Source: Streptomyces sp. LX-29 | GTDB taxonomy: Bacteria > Actinomycetota > Actinomycetes > Streptomycetales > Streptomycetaceae | Assembly: GCF_029541745.1 (NCBI RefSeq) | Contig: NZ_CP089746.1 | Span: 2,418,001 to 2,482,000, forward strand | DNA: 64,000 bases | Direction of reading: 5' to 3' | Shown: piece by piece, positions 43,743-52,627 of the stretch | How the letters are laid out: the number at the start of each line of letters is the position of its first letter | Numbering within the stretch: position 1 is the stretch's first letter | Notes under the pieces: generated by a model | Told to the model about the DNA's origin: nothing | The model's database searches: none | The model's input: only the letters and a program-made list of their open reading frames with translations | Translations under genes and position numbers: made by a program

Positions 43743-44903
43743 TCAGCCCTTCGCCGAGCCGGCGAGGTCGACCAGCCGGTCGACGACCGAGTGCGGGGAC
43801 GGCATGTTCCTGATCTCGTCGCGCACCTCGGCGGCGGCCGTCCGGATCGCGGGGTCGGCGAGGACGGCCTCCAGCACCTCCGGGCCGAGCTCCTCCGGCT
43901 GGACGATCCGGCCCACGCCGCGCCGGGCGATCGCCTCCGCGACGACGGGGCGGCCCAGCCCCTTGAAGGCGGGCATCACCTGCGGCACGCCGAGCGCCAT
44001 GGCCCCCAGGGCCGTGCCCGGCCCGGCGTGGTGGATCACCACGGAGGAGCGGGCCAGCAGCGAGACGTACGGGACCCAGTCGAAGGCGTGGACGTTGCTC
44101 GGCAGCGGGCCGAACCGCTCCAGGTCCACGGTCGGCAGCACCACGACGAACTCGGCGTCCATCTTCGGTGCCGTCGCCAGGATCCGCTCCATGATGATCG
44201 CGGCCTCGCCGGGCACCGGGCCGCTGCCCAGGGTGACGGCGATACGGGGGACCTCGGGCCGGCTGTTGAGCAGGTCGTAGATCGGCTTCGGCAGCGCCCC
44301 GCTGCCGTTGTACGGGACGAACCCCATCGACCACAGGCCGGGACCGGTCGGGACCAGGCTCGGCGGGGTGAGGTCGAGGGTGGCGCGGACGGCGGGCAGG
44401 TCGACGCCGTGTCGCTCGAAGAGGTCGGCGTGCACGTCCCGCAGCATCTCCGCGGGCGGGTTGATGAAGCCGAAGCCGTGCTGCACCGCGGGCACGCCGA
44501 GCTTGGCCGCCGCTACCAGCCCGGGCGTGAGCAGCGGCGAGTGCAGCACGAGGTCGGGCTGCCACTCCTCGGCCGTGCGGATGACGGCGTCGACCATCTC
44601 CGGCTGGAGCCGGAGCGCCATGGCGACCGCCCCGCCCACCGTCTCCAGATAGCCGGCGCCGGCGGCCTCCTGGGTCAGCTTCGCCGCGACCTCCGGGTGG
44701 GTGGCCGCCAGCTTGCCCAGCATGGCGCCGAGCGAGAGTCCCGGGGCGACGTCCACGGTGCGGGCGCCGGCCTCGCCCAGCGCCAGTCCGGGTCCGCTGG
44801 AGGCCACCAGCACCTCGTGGCCGGCCAGTTGCAGTGCCCAGGCCAGCGGCACCATGGGGTAGGTGTGTCCGGTTCCCGGAGTGATCGTCATCAGAAAGCG
44901 CAC
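43743..44903 (-). CDS. Glycosyltransferase (GT1 family, antibiotic deoxysugar type)
   Basis: 386 residues, GT-B fold. The N-terminus MRFLMTITPGTGHTYPMVPL is acceptor-side. The C-terminal nucleotide-binding signature is HHAGPGTALGAMALGVPQVMPAF, preceded by VHAFDWVPYVSLLARSSVVI. It is the only glycosyltransferase seen in the cluster and so should transfer the aminodeoxysugar. DnrS/DesVII-type enzymes often need a heme-less P450-like helper; none is visible here. GTG start at 44903. Confidence 0.92.
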   Translation of the reverse strand: MRFLMTITPGTGHTYPMVPLAWALQLAGHEVLVASSGPGLALGEAGARTVDVAPGLSLGAMLGKLAATHPEVAAKLTQEAAGAGYLETVGGAVAMALRLQPEMVDAVIRTAEEWQPDLVLHSPLLTPGLVAAAKLGVPAVQHGFGFINPPAEMLRDVHADLFERHGVDLPAVRATLDLTPPSLVPTGPGLWSMGFVPYNGSGALPKPIYDLLNSRPEVPRIAVTLGSGPVPGEAAIIMERILATAPKMDAEFVVVLPTVDLERFGPLPSNVHAFDWVPYVSLLARSSVVIHHAGPGTALGAMALGVPQVMPAFKGLGRPVVAEAIARRGVGRIVQPEELGPEVLEAVLADPAIRTAAAEVRDEIRNMPSPHSVVDRLVDLAGSAKG

Positions 44904-45035
44904 GGCTGGGACATCTCCGTTCGAGACAGGAAGGGGACGGGAGGACGGCGCCCGAAGGCGGAAGGACGGCGCCCGAAGGGCGGAAGGGCAGGAGCCCCGA
45001 GGGCGGAAGGACGGTCGGCGGAGCGAGGGACACGA

Positions 45036-46253
45036 TCAGCGGAGGGACGGGACGGGAGACTCCGGGCGGAGTCCGATCGCCATGGCGCGCGCCGGTCCGG
45101 CCTGGAGCACGGGCAGGCGCTTGAGCAGGCGCAGCACCACCGGGGTGGCGGACCTGCCCTCGCCGCGTACCCACGGTTCGAGGAAGCGCGTCTGGAGGAA
45201 CCGCTGGATCCGCTGGGTCTGGGCGGTCGGACGCATACGGCGGCGCTCCACCCGCGCCAGGTGCTCCTCGGTCAGGTTTCCGGACCGCAGCGGTTCGGCC
45301 AGGACGTTGGCGGCGGCGACGGCGTCCTGGATGGCGAGGTTGATCCCGACGCCCATGATCGGCGACATGGTGTGGGCGGCGTCCCCGATGCACAGCAGCC
45401 CGGGGCGCCACCACCGGCGCAGCCGGTCGATCTGGATGTCGAGCACCTTGACGTCGTCCCAGCTCCCGACCGCGTGGACGCGGTCGGCCAGGAAGGGCGT
45501 GAGGGTGACCAGGGTCTCCCGGAACCGGTCCAGGCCCTGCGCCCGGATCTCGTCGTATCCGCCCTTGCGGACCGCGATGGCGGCCTGCCAGTGGGTCTGC
45601 CGCTCGATGCGGACGAACAGCTGCCCCTTGGACAGCCGGCCCACCATGCCTCCCGGGTCGCCGTCCCCCTTGGGGAGCTTGAACCAGAGGATGTCGATGC
45701 CCGAGCCGAAGACCCGGGGCTCCATGCCGGCGCTCTCGCGGAGGACCGATCGCCGGCCGTCGGCGGCCACCGTGAGCTCCGCCCGGAGCTCGTGCTCCCG
45801 CCCCTCGGTGTCCCGGTAGCGAAGGCCGTCGACCCGTCCTTCGGCGGTGGTCACCCCGGTGACCTCGCTGTGGCGCAGCAGCTGGAAGTGGGGGAAGTGA
45901 CTCGCCTCGTCGAGCAGGAAGGTGAGGAAGTCCCACTGCGGCAGGAAGGTGATGTACGGGAACTCGCCCGGCAGTCTGCGGAAGTCGGCGAGGGTGTACG
46001 GCCCGTCGTCGGTGACGACCTGGAGGCAGTGGATCCGCTGGTGCGCGAGCTGGGAGAACTTCTCCTGGAGGCCCAGCTCGCCCATGAGGCGCAGGGTCGA
46101 GGCGTGCACGGTGTCCCCCCGGAAGTCCCGGAGGAAGTCCCCGTGCTTCTCCAGGACCACCGTGTCCACGCCGGCTCTGGCGAGCAGCATGCCGAGCATC
46201 AGTCCGGCGGGGCCCGCGCCGGCGATCGCGCACGTGGTGTGGCGTACGTCCAT
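45036..46253 (-). CDS. FAD-dependent monooxygenase (PHBH-like)
   Basis: 405 residues from ATG 46253 (GGGAG upstream). FAD-binding GAGPAGLMLGMLLARAG at about 10, the DFRGDTVHASTLRLMGELGL conserved block, the DG motif as AADGRRSVLRESAG, and the FAD-ribityl motif LLCIGDAAHTMSPIMGVG. This is a group A flavin hydroxylase that uses NAD(P)H directly; aromatic hydroxylation is the usual reaction. In this cluster it could hydroxylate the aromatic ring or an early precursor. Follows the second P450 gene by 51 bp. Confidence 0.9.
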   Translation of the reverse strand: MDVRHTTCAIAGAGPAGLMLGMLLARAGVDTVVLEKHGDFLRDFRGDTVHASTLRLMGELGLQEKFSQLAHQRIHCLQVVTDDGPYTLADFRRLPGEFPYITFLPQWDFLTFLLDEASHFPHFQLLRHSEVTGVTTAEGRVDGLRYRDTEGREHELRAELTVAADGRRSVLRESAGMEPRVFGSGIDILWFKLPKGDGDPGGMVGRLSKGQLFVRIERQTHWQAAIAVRKGGYDEIRAQGLDRFRETLVTLTPFLADRVHAVGSWDDVKVLDIQIDRLRRWWRPGLLCIGDAAHTMSPIMGVGINLAIQDAVAAANVLAEPLRSGNLTEEHLARVERRRMRPTAQTQRIQRFLQTRFLEPWVRGEGRSATPVVLRLLKRLPVLQAGPARAMAIGLRPESPVPSLR

Positions 46254-46304
46254 GGTCTCCCTCACTCGGTGGCGGACGGGTCGACGGGGCGCGTCACCCG
46301 CCGC

Positions 46305-47507
46305 TCACCATTCGACGAGGAGGGACTCGGGAGCGCGCGCGATCAGTCCGGGCTTCCAGGGGACCTCCTCCACCGGGCCGGCCAGGCGCAGTTCGGGGAA
46401 GCGGGCCATGACCCCCTCCAGGGCGACGCGCAGTTCGGCCCGGGCCAGGCTCGCCCCCAGGCAGAAGTGCAGTCCGTGGCCGAAGCCGAGATGGGGGTTG
46501 CTCTCCCGGTCGAAGCGGATGGTCTCGGGGTTCTCGAAGACCCGCTCGTCACGGTCGCCCGCGGCCCGCTGGAAGATCACCGTCTCGTCCTTGCGGATGA
46601 GCACCCCGCCGATCTCGACGTCCTCGGACGCCCGGCGCGGGAAGCTGCCCACGGAGCGCAGCGGAATGATGCGCAGCATCTCCTCGATGGCCGCGTCCAG
46701 CAGTCGGGGCTCCGCGCGGAGCCGCACATAGAGCTCGCGTTGGGCCAACAGCAGGAAGCAGACGTTGGAGATCATGCTGAGCGAGGTCTCATGGCCGGCC
46801 ATGAGGATGCCGATACCGGTCCGCACCGCCTCCGTCTCCGAGAGCTCCCCCGCGTCCAGGGCCTGGATCAGCACGGAGATCAGGTCGTCGGAGAGGTCGT
46901 CGCGGCGCTTGGCGATCAATGCGCGGAGGAAGGCCTCCAGCCCGTCGCGGGCCTCGTCGATCTCCTCCTTGGTGTGGGCGGAGGTGGCGACGAACACATC
47001 GGAGTGGCGGCGGAACTCCGCCCGCTCCTCGTAGGGGACGCCGAAGAGCTCCACGATCATGCGCACCGGAAGCGGAATGGCCAGGCTCCGTACGAGGTCG
47101 CCGGGGGGACCGGCGGCCTCCATGGCGTCGAGTTCCGCCGTCACCAGGTCGCGCATGCGGTCGGCGAGTTGGGAGACCAGCCGGGGGCGGAAGGCGTGCG
47201 CGACGACCTTCCGGATCCGTCCGTGGTCGGGCGGGTCCATGCTCAGCAGATTGCCCGGCCGCAGCGGCAGGGGCGTCACCCGCGCGGTGTCCGGGGCGGT
47301 GGCGGCATGGGAGCTGAAGCGCGGGTCCGCGAGAAACTGCTTGATCTCGTGATATCCGGTGATCAGCCAGGCCTCGCCGCCATAGGGCATCGTCACCCGG
47401 GATATCGGTTCGGTGCGGCACAGCTCCAGATAGCGCGGATGCAGGTCCAGTTTGACGACGGGTCCGAAGGGATACCGCGGCGCCCTGTCGGTTTCCGTGA
47501 CGGTCAT
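46305..47507 (-). CDS. Cytochrome P450 (second), CYP105-like
   Basis: 400 residues, starting at ATG 47507 with GAAGG upstream; a GTG nine bases earlier sits too close to that site. I-helix MAGHETSLSM has the normal acid-alcohol pair. ExxR is EEMLRI. The heme loop is FGHGLHFCLGASLARAEL. It leads the four-gene minus-strand unit P450, monooxygenase, glycosyltransferase, ferredoxin. Substrate not known; it is the ferredoxin's most likely partner. Confidence 0.93.
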   Translation of the reverse strand: MTVTETDRAPRYPFGPVVKLDLHPRYLELCRTEPISRVTMPYGGEAWLITGYHEIKQFLADPRFSSHAATAPDTARVTPLPLRPGNLLSMDPPDHGRIRKVVAHAFRPRLVSQLADRMRDLVTAELDAMEAAGPPGDLVRSLAIPLPVRMIVELFGVPYEERAEFRRHSDVFVATSAHTKEEIDEARDGLEAFLRALIAKRRDDLSDDLISVLIQALDAGELSETEAVRTGIGILMAGHETSLSMISNVCFLLLAQRELYVRLRAEPRLLDAAIEEMLRIIPLRSVGSFPRRASEDVEIGGVLIRKDETVIFQRAAGDRDERVFENPETIRFDRESNPHLGFGHGLHFCLGASLARAELRVALEGVMARFPELRLAGPVEEVPWKPGLIARAPESLLVEW

Positions 47508-48001
47508 GGTTGCCACCTTCTGCTTGGATGTCGGCGCGCCGGGAAATCCACGACGATCGGTCAGCCACGGCGACGTGTACGGAATCCGGCGTTCAGTTCC
47601 GAGGGATCATGACGATCGACGGTGAAGAGAATTCCGATGCCCTCACGGGCGGAACTGATCGATCCTGGACCGCGGTGCGTCGACGCGCGCCGCGACCGGC
47701 CTCCGGTACGGAAATCCTCCCACACGGCCGTGCGCGGACCCGGTGTTCGTCCGCGAATTCCGAGGGCGAATGATCAGCCCTCGGGAGGAATTCGGAGTGG
47801 GTGGGCGAACGGGCCGCCGACGGTGGGCGGAGAGTGAAAGGGGAAGGAGCTGCTGCTTCCGCGTCGTCGAGGCGGAAGGGGGCCGCTCGGCGTTCGGCTC
47901 GGGTGTGCCCCGGCCGGGGAGGCCATGACGGCGAACGGGCGGGCGGACGAGCGCGCGGTGTCCGGGTGAGCGGACACGCCCGCTCACCCGGACAGGCCGG
48001 T
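47508..48001. other. Intergenic region upstream of the P450 operon
   Basis: 494 bp between the end of the StrR-like gene and the second P450 start, both on the minus strand. No gene. The last ~150 bp before the P450 are moderately A/T-richer (GAAGAGAATTCCGATGC, ATTCCGAGGGCGAATG) and the likely promoter zone. I could not find a full inverted StrR-type operator. Confidence 0.4.
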
Positions 48002-49030
48002 TCAGGCGCGGGTGGAGCGTCGGCTCACTCGGGAGTCGCTCTCGACCAGATCGGCGAACCTGGTCCAGACGTCGGCGCACTCCCGCGCCAGCTTCACCAC
48101 CCCGTCGGCGCAGTGCGGGGGGATGGCTGCGACCACCTTGGCCCAGACCGACGATTCGATGTCGTGAACGGCCAGGCAGCGCAGCAGGAAGCGGCCGGAC
48201 TGGGAGAGGCGCACCGCCGGGTCCTTGCGCAGCCGCTCCAGCAGCTGTCCGGAGTCGGCCGGCTGCGCGTCGGGGAGGTCGAGTCGACGCTCCGGCGGCC
48301 GGGCCGGCGCGCTGCGGGCGCGGGGCACCGGGTCACGCCCGACGAGGATGCGCCGCTTGACGTCGTGCGCGGTGCCCAGCGAGATCCCGGCGGCCCGGGC
48401 GATCTCCCGCAGGGTGGCGTCGGGGCGCTCCCGCAGCAGCTCGCCGGCCCGCTGCCGGCCGTGCGCCACGTCGTCGCGGTGGCGCTTCCCATCCCGTCCG
48501 ACTCGGGTGTTCACGTGAGGAATGTCGGCGGTTGAACACCGGATGCGGGCCACCGTGCGGGCCGAGAGGGCGGTGACGGAGGCGACGTACCGGTCCGAGA
48601 GCGCCGGGTTCTCCTTCAGGATCCGGTTGGCGGCGGCGACCCGGTCCCGGTAGGTGAGCGGCTTGCCGTGGGAGATGTTGAGGCTGACCGCGGTGGCGAA
48701 CACCCTCGCCTCCGGCAGGTCCAGAAGGTACGCGCTGATCGTCGCGTCGCCGCGCAGCCGGGCCGCGGCCACCCGGTGCATTCCGTCGATCACCCGCCCG
48801 GTGGCGCGGTGCACGACAATGGGAGGCAACTCGGCGCCGAGGGTGCCGAGGAGTTCCACATACTCACGATCCAGGCCCGTGGCCCGGGGAGAATCCGCGG
48901 GAAGCAGCGAATCGATCATCACGTCCGCGCAGGCCGCCGTGGCCAGATCGAGGGATGTGCGCTCGCCTTCCCGCGCACCGGACCCCTCGGGAATTAACGT
49001 TCGAATGGAATCCACGCCACCGTTACACAT
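48002..49030 (-). CDS. StrR/NovG-type (ParB-like) cluster-situated activator
   Basis: 342 residues from ATG 49030 (an in-frame start at 49087 would add 19). The ParB-like N-terminal domain follows StrR closely: MIDSLLPADSPRATGLD, ELPPIVVHRATGRVIDGMHR, and AVSLNISHGKPLTYRDR. It then has ALSARTVARIR and a HTH (TLREIARAAGISLGTAHDVKRRI). Such proteins activate aminoglycoside, aminocoumarin and glycopeptide clusters. Codon 12 is TTA (48995-48997), making translation depend on bldA tRNA. It stands between the oxidase/glycosyltransferase operon and the exporter genes. Confidence 0.93.
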   Translation of the reverse strand: MCNGGVDSIRTLIPEGSGAREGERTSLDLATAACADVMIDSLLPADSPRATGLDREYVELLGTLGAELPPIVVHRATGRVIDGMHRVAAARLRGDATISAYLLDLPEARVFATAVSLNISHGKPLTYRDRVAAANRILKENPALSDRYVASVTALSARTVARIRCSTADIPHVNTRVGRDGKRHRDDVAHGRQRAGELLRERPDATLREIARAAGISLGTAHDVKRRILVGRDPVPRARSAPARPPERRLDLPDAQPADSGQLLERLRKDPAVRLSQSGRFLLRCLAVHDIESSVWAKVVAAIPPHCADGVVKLARECADVWTRFADLVESDSRVSRRSTRA

Positions 49031-49304
49031 CGCATCCCCCGTGTGTGATCCATGTGGCAACGCGTCGCACGTTAGCAAGCGCCCCATTCCTTGGCAATGA
49101 CCTTACTCAGCGTAAAATCGGCCAGGGAGGCACTCGGCGGAAGCGGCGCACACCGCTCACGCCGGGCGCCCGACGAGATGACGAACACCCGTTTCCACCG
49201 GGGACGTTGTGGTCAGGGGTGGCGCGGAGCCACCGACGGGGCCGGCGTCGAGCCGGGCGTTCTCGGCCAGCGCGAACCGACCCCGTTCAGCGCGCCTTAA
49301 CGGA

Positions 49305-50165
49305 TCACTTCCGGTTGTACAGGCGCACGGTGACCGATCCGAATACCGCGACGAACGCGGCCGACCAGCCCAGCGTCCAGGCCACGTCGACACCCGGCCA
49401 CTCGCCGTCCATCAATCCCCGCACGGCCGAAGCGACATGCGTGATCGGGCTGTTGTCGACGAATGCCCGCAACCACCCGGGCATGGTTTCCGGTTTGACG
49501 AAGATATCGCTGAGGAAAGTGAGCGGAAAGATCAATGCCATCGACATGCCCATCACCGACTTCTCCTCGCGCAGCAGCATGCCGAACATGGTGCCGAGCC
49601 AGGAGAACGCGAACGCGAACAGGATGAGCAGCACGATGCCGGCGACCACGCCCACCACCCCGCCGTCCGGGCGGAAGCCCATGACGAGGCCGACCGCGAG
49701 GACCACCGTCGAGGCGACCGTGTAGCGGACGACGTCGCCGAGCAGATAGCCGACCACCGTGGCGGGCCGCCAGATCGGCAGCGTGCGGAAGCGGTCGAAG
49801 ACGCCCTTGCCGATGTCGGTGTTGATGGCCATGCCCGTGTACATCGTCGTCATCATGACGGACATCACCAGGATGCCCGGGAGCAGATACTGGACGTACT
49901 CCCGCGGGGAGCCGGCCAGCGCGCCCCCGAAGAGGTAGGTGTACATCAGCACCAGCATCACCGGGAGCGCGGTGACGTCGAACAACTGCTCCGGTATGTG
50001 CTTGATCTTGAGCATGGCCCGCCAGCCGAAGGCCAGGGAGGCCGACACCGGGCCGACCCGCGGCGGTCTCCCCTCGGCGGCCAGCAGTTCGGCCAGGGAC
50101 CGGGCGGAGACCGGGGCGAGGTCGTCGCCGTGGGCGGCGGGGCCGCCGGTCGTCACGGTGCTCAT
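49305..50165 (-). CDS. ABC-2 type transporter permease (DrrB-like)
   Basis: 286 residues with about six membrane helices ([52 protein letters not shown]) and a cytosolic N-terminus. The ATG at 50165 overlaps the ATPase stop codon by four bases. With the ATPase it forms a DrrAB-like drug efflux pump, the usual self-resistance for glycosylated antibiotics with aminodeoxysugars. Confidence 0.92.
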   Translation of the reverse strand: MSTVTTGGPAAHGDDLAPVSARSLAELLAAEGRPPRVGPVSASLAFGWRAMLKIKHIPEQLFDVTALPVMLVLMYTYLFGGALAGSPREYVQYLLPGILVMSVMMTTMYTGMAINTDIGKGVFDRFRTLPIWRPATVVGYLLGDVVRYTVASTVVLAVGLVMGFRPDGGVVGVVAGIVLLILFAFAFSWLGTMFGMLLREEKSVMGMSMALIFPLTFLSDIFVKPETMPGWLRAFVDNSPITHVASAVRGLMDGEWPGVDVAWTLGWSAAFVAVFGSVTVRLYNRK

Positions 50166-51169
50166 GCCGCCTCCCCCGCGACGCCGTCGGACCCCCGGTC
50201 CGGCCGGCCGGTGAGCGCGAGGAAGACCTCGTCGAGGCTCGGCTGGCCCAGCGAGAAGGTGTCCACGAGGATGCCGCGGCGGGCCAGTTCGGCGAGGACG
50301 TGCGCGGCCCTCTCGGCGGCGTCCCGGTCATCGCCGTCGCCGACCCGGGCGGCCAGCGCCAGCGGGTCGGGCTCGCGCTGCACCTCGGCGCCGAGCGCCA
50401 GCTCCAGGATCCGCGCGGCCTGCGCCCACTGCTCGGGGTCGCGCAGCCGCAGCCGCACCGAGCCCGCGCCGACCGACGCCTTCAGCTCGCCCTTGGTGCC
50501 CTCGGCGATCACCCGCCCCCGGTCGATGACGGCGATCCGGGACGCCAGCTGGTCGACCTCGTCCAGATACTGCGTGGTCAACAGCACCGTCGTGCCGTGC
50601 GCGACGATCGCGCGGACGATCTCCCACACCTGGTTGCGGCTGCGTGGATCCAGGCCCGTGGTGGGCTCGTCCAGGAAGAGCAGGTCGGGGGCGTTGAGGA
50701 GGGAGGCGGCGATGTCGAGCCGGCGCCGCATGCCTCCCGAGTAGTTCTTCACCTGCCGGTCCCCGGCCTCGACCAGGCCGAACACCTCCAGCAGCTGCCC
50801 GGCCCGCTCCCGCGCCGCCTTCCGGGAGCGGCCTGTCAGCCGGCCCAGCAGCATCAGGTTCTCGGTCCCGGTGAGGTCCTCGTCGAGCGAGGCGTACTGG
50901 CCCGTGAGGCTGACCCGGCCGCGCACGGTGTCCGCCTCCCGTACGACGTCATGGCCGAAGATCCGGGCTTCGCCGCCGTCCGGGCGCAGCAGCGTCGCCA
51001 GCATCTTCACGCTGGTGGTCTTCCCGGCGCCGTTCGGCCCGAGCACGCCGTAGACCGTGCCCGCGGGAACGGTCAGGTCGACCCCGTCCACGGCGCGGTT
51101 GGTGCCGAAGCTCTTGACCAGGCCCACGGCCTCGATCGCCGGGCCCGACGAAGGGGCTCGTCTGCTCAT
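50162..51169 (-). CDS. ABC transporter ATPase (DrrA-like)
   Basis: 335 residues. Walker [18 protein letters not shown] signature [16 protein letters not shown], Walker [14 protein letters not shown], and H-loop-equivalent [10 protein letters not shown] (Gln before Tyr, as in the DrrA group). The C-terminal ~80 residues match the DrrA extension that contacts the permease. ATG 51169 is preceded by GGACCGGAAG. Likely exports the cluster product and thus gives self-resistance. Confidence 0.93.
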   Translation of the reverse strand: MSRRAPSSGPAIEAVGLVKSFGTNRAVDGVDLTVPAGTVYGVLGPNGAGKTTSVKMLATLLRPDGGEARIFGHDVVREADTVRGRVSLTGQYASLDEDLTGTENLMLLGRLTGRSRKAARERAGQLLEVFGLVEAGDRQVKNYSGGMRRRLDIAASLLNAPDLLFLDEPTTGLDPRSRNQVWEIVRAIVAHGTTVLLTTQYLDEVDQLASRIAVIDRGRVIAEGTKGELKASVGAGSVRLRLRDPEQWAQAARILELALGAEVQREPDPLALAARVGDGDDRDAAERAAHVLAELARRGILVDTFSLGQPSLDEVFLALTGRPDRGSDGVAGEAA

Positions 51170-51359
51170 CTTCCGGTCCCTCCCGAGTCGTCCGGGTCTG
51201 TCGTGGAGCGCCTGGGCACGCGTCCGGTGGGTCGTGCTCCGCCGCCCCGCCCCGACGCCCACGGCCGGGGCACCGCCCCGACTCCCGTCATCCGAGGATG
51301 GGGCAGGAGGGGCGGTCAGGGGATGCGATCGGTCGAACACGCGCGGCCCACCGGGCCCC

Positions 51360-51647
51360 TCACCCCTGGGGGACGCTCCCGGCGGTGGCCTTGAGGGTCT
51401 CGGGGTGACGGTTCAGCTGGTGCAGCACGAGCATGCCGCCGATGCCGGGGACGAAGGCGCGCCAGCGGACGCCCGTCGAGCCGGCGACGGTGGACGCGAA
51501 GGTCATCGCGATGACCACCAGATAGGCGGAGCCGTGCACCGGGCCGCCCAGTGAGGTGATCACCTTGACGTGGGCGGTGAACAGGTTGGTGAAGAGGATC
51601 AGGATGGAGGCGGCCTCCACCGCCGCCGCGATCCGCAGGGCACGCAT
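51360..51647 (-). CDS. DUF3817-like small membrane protein
   Basis: 95 residues with three hydrophobic segments ([49 protein letters not shown]). The pattern [19 protein letters not shown] and [12 protein letters not shown] matches DUF3817 proteins. A GTG at 51656 would overlap the upstream gene's stop (GTGA) and is an alternative start. Function unknown. Coupled with the next gene upstream. Confidence 0.7.
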   Translation of the reverse strand: MRALRIAAAVEAASILILFTNLFTAHVKVITSLGGPVHGSAYLVVIAMTFASTVAGSTGVRWRAFVPGIGGMLVLHQLNRHPETLKATAGSVPQG

Positions 51648-51652
51648 GTTCC

Positions 51653-52201
51653 TCACACTCCCGTCGTGGAGCCGGGGCGAACGATCATCAGGACCACCAC
51701 GACCGCCCACAGCAGGTTGAAGACCCCGGTGACCATCGCCAGTCGAGCGGCGGCCGTCCGGAGCCCCTCGCCGGCGGCCGCGCCCTCGGGCGCGCTCCCG
51801 GCCTCGCCGGCGGTCCCGGACTCGCTCCCGGCCACGGCCTCACCCTCGGACCCGGTTCCGGCCCCGGCCATCGCGAGCAGCCGCTGCTGATGAGGGATCA
51901 CGGCCACGGCGAGCATCACGGCGGCGACCGCGGTGAGGATCATCGACACGATCAGCCAGGCGTCGCCGAGGACGCCCAGTTGCGCCCCGGTGGCGATGCC
52001 GAAGACCGGCACGACGAGCCCGGCGACGGCGTAGCCACGGCAGACCCGGTGCAGGAACGCCGCGACACCGGCGGCGCGCCGGTCCTCACCGTCCATCACC
52101 GACTGCTTCGCGTAGCGCGGGAACAGCGAGGCGGCCAGGGTGATCGACCCCACCGCGACGATGGCGGCTAAGACGTGGACGGACAGAAGCAGCTTGGTCA
52201 C
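51653..52201 (-). CDS. DUF2269-like integral membrane protein
   Basis: 182 residues from GTG 52201 with GGAGG upstream. Four membrane segments: KLLLSVHVLAAIVAVGSITL, VCRGYAVAGLVVPVFGI, AWLIVSMILTAVAAVMLAVAV, and a last one near the C-terminus (FNLLWAVVVVLMIV). An Ala/Gly/Glu-rich loop separates the last two. Divergent from the PadR gene across 81 bp, so PadR may repress it. Function unknown. Confidence 0.7.
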   Translation of the reverse strand: MTKLLLSVHVLAAIVAVGSITLAASLFPRYAKQSVMDGEDRRAAGVAAFLHRVCRGYAVAGLVVPVFGIATGAQLGVLGDAWLIVSMILTAVAAVMLAVAVIPHQQRLLAMAGAGTGSEGEAVAGSESGTAGEAGSAPEGAAAGEGLRTAAARLAMVTGVFNLLWAVVVVLMIVRPGSTTGV

Positions 52202-52229
52202 GTGCGTGCCTCCAAGCGAACTCAATAAG

Positions 52230-52258
52230 TTGACAGCCAATAGGTAGCACACCTACAT
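52230..52258 (+). promoter_or_regulatory. Candidate promoter/operator in front of padR
   Basis: TTGACA at 52230-52235 is a good -35 box. Between it and the padR start lies the inverted repeat TAGGT-AGCAC-ACCTA. The gap is only 81 bp and serves two divergent genes, so a PadR operator here is plausible. Confidence 0.4.
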
Positions 52259-52282
52259 CTTGGCTGAGTACGCTTCGCGGAT

Positions 52283-52627
52283 ATGAAGGCAGACGCGGTA
52301 CGAGGTCACCTCGACGGACTCCTGCTCGCCGCGCTCGAAGAGGGCCCCCTGCACGGTTACGCGATCATCGCCGCCGTACAGAAGCGCAGCGGCGGGGCGC
52401 TCGAGTTGCGCACGGGCACCATCTATCCGGCGCTGAAGCAGTTGGAGCGGCTCGGACTGCTGCGCAGCAGCTGGGACTCGGTGGGCGAGCGTCGGCGACG
52501 CTGCTACGAACTCACCGAGGCGGGGCGTCGGACCCTGGACCATGAGCGCACCGCCTGGCGGGAGTTCACGACGGCGATCGGCTCGGTCCTGAACCCCGCC
52601 CCCGCGTCGCCCGGGCTCGCCACATGA
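52283..52627 (+). CDS. PadR-family transcriptional regulator
   Basis: 114 residues: winged HTH starting MKADAVRGHLDGLLLAALEE, PLHGYAII recognition region, and RTGTIYPALKQLERLGLLRSSW, with RRRCYELTEAGRRTLDHE as wing and C-terminal helix. Usually a ligand-responsive repressor of a nearby membrane or transport gene. Its stop overlaps the next gene (ATGA, 52624-52627), so the two are cotranslated. Confidence 0.92.
   Translation: MKADAVRGHLDGLLLAALEEGPLHGYAIIAAVQKRSGGALELRTGTIYPALKQLERLGLLRSSWDSVGERRRRCYELTEAGRRTLDHERTAWREFTTAIGSVLNPAPASPGLAT

Noticed and set aside
48999..49007. StrR-type operator half-site (GTTCGAATG)
   Set aside because: It lies inside the regulator's own coding sequence with no matching inverted half at the expected spacing. 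Probably chance.
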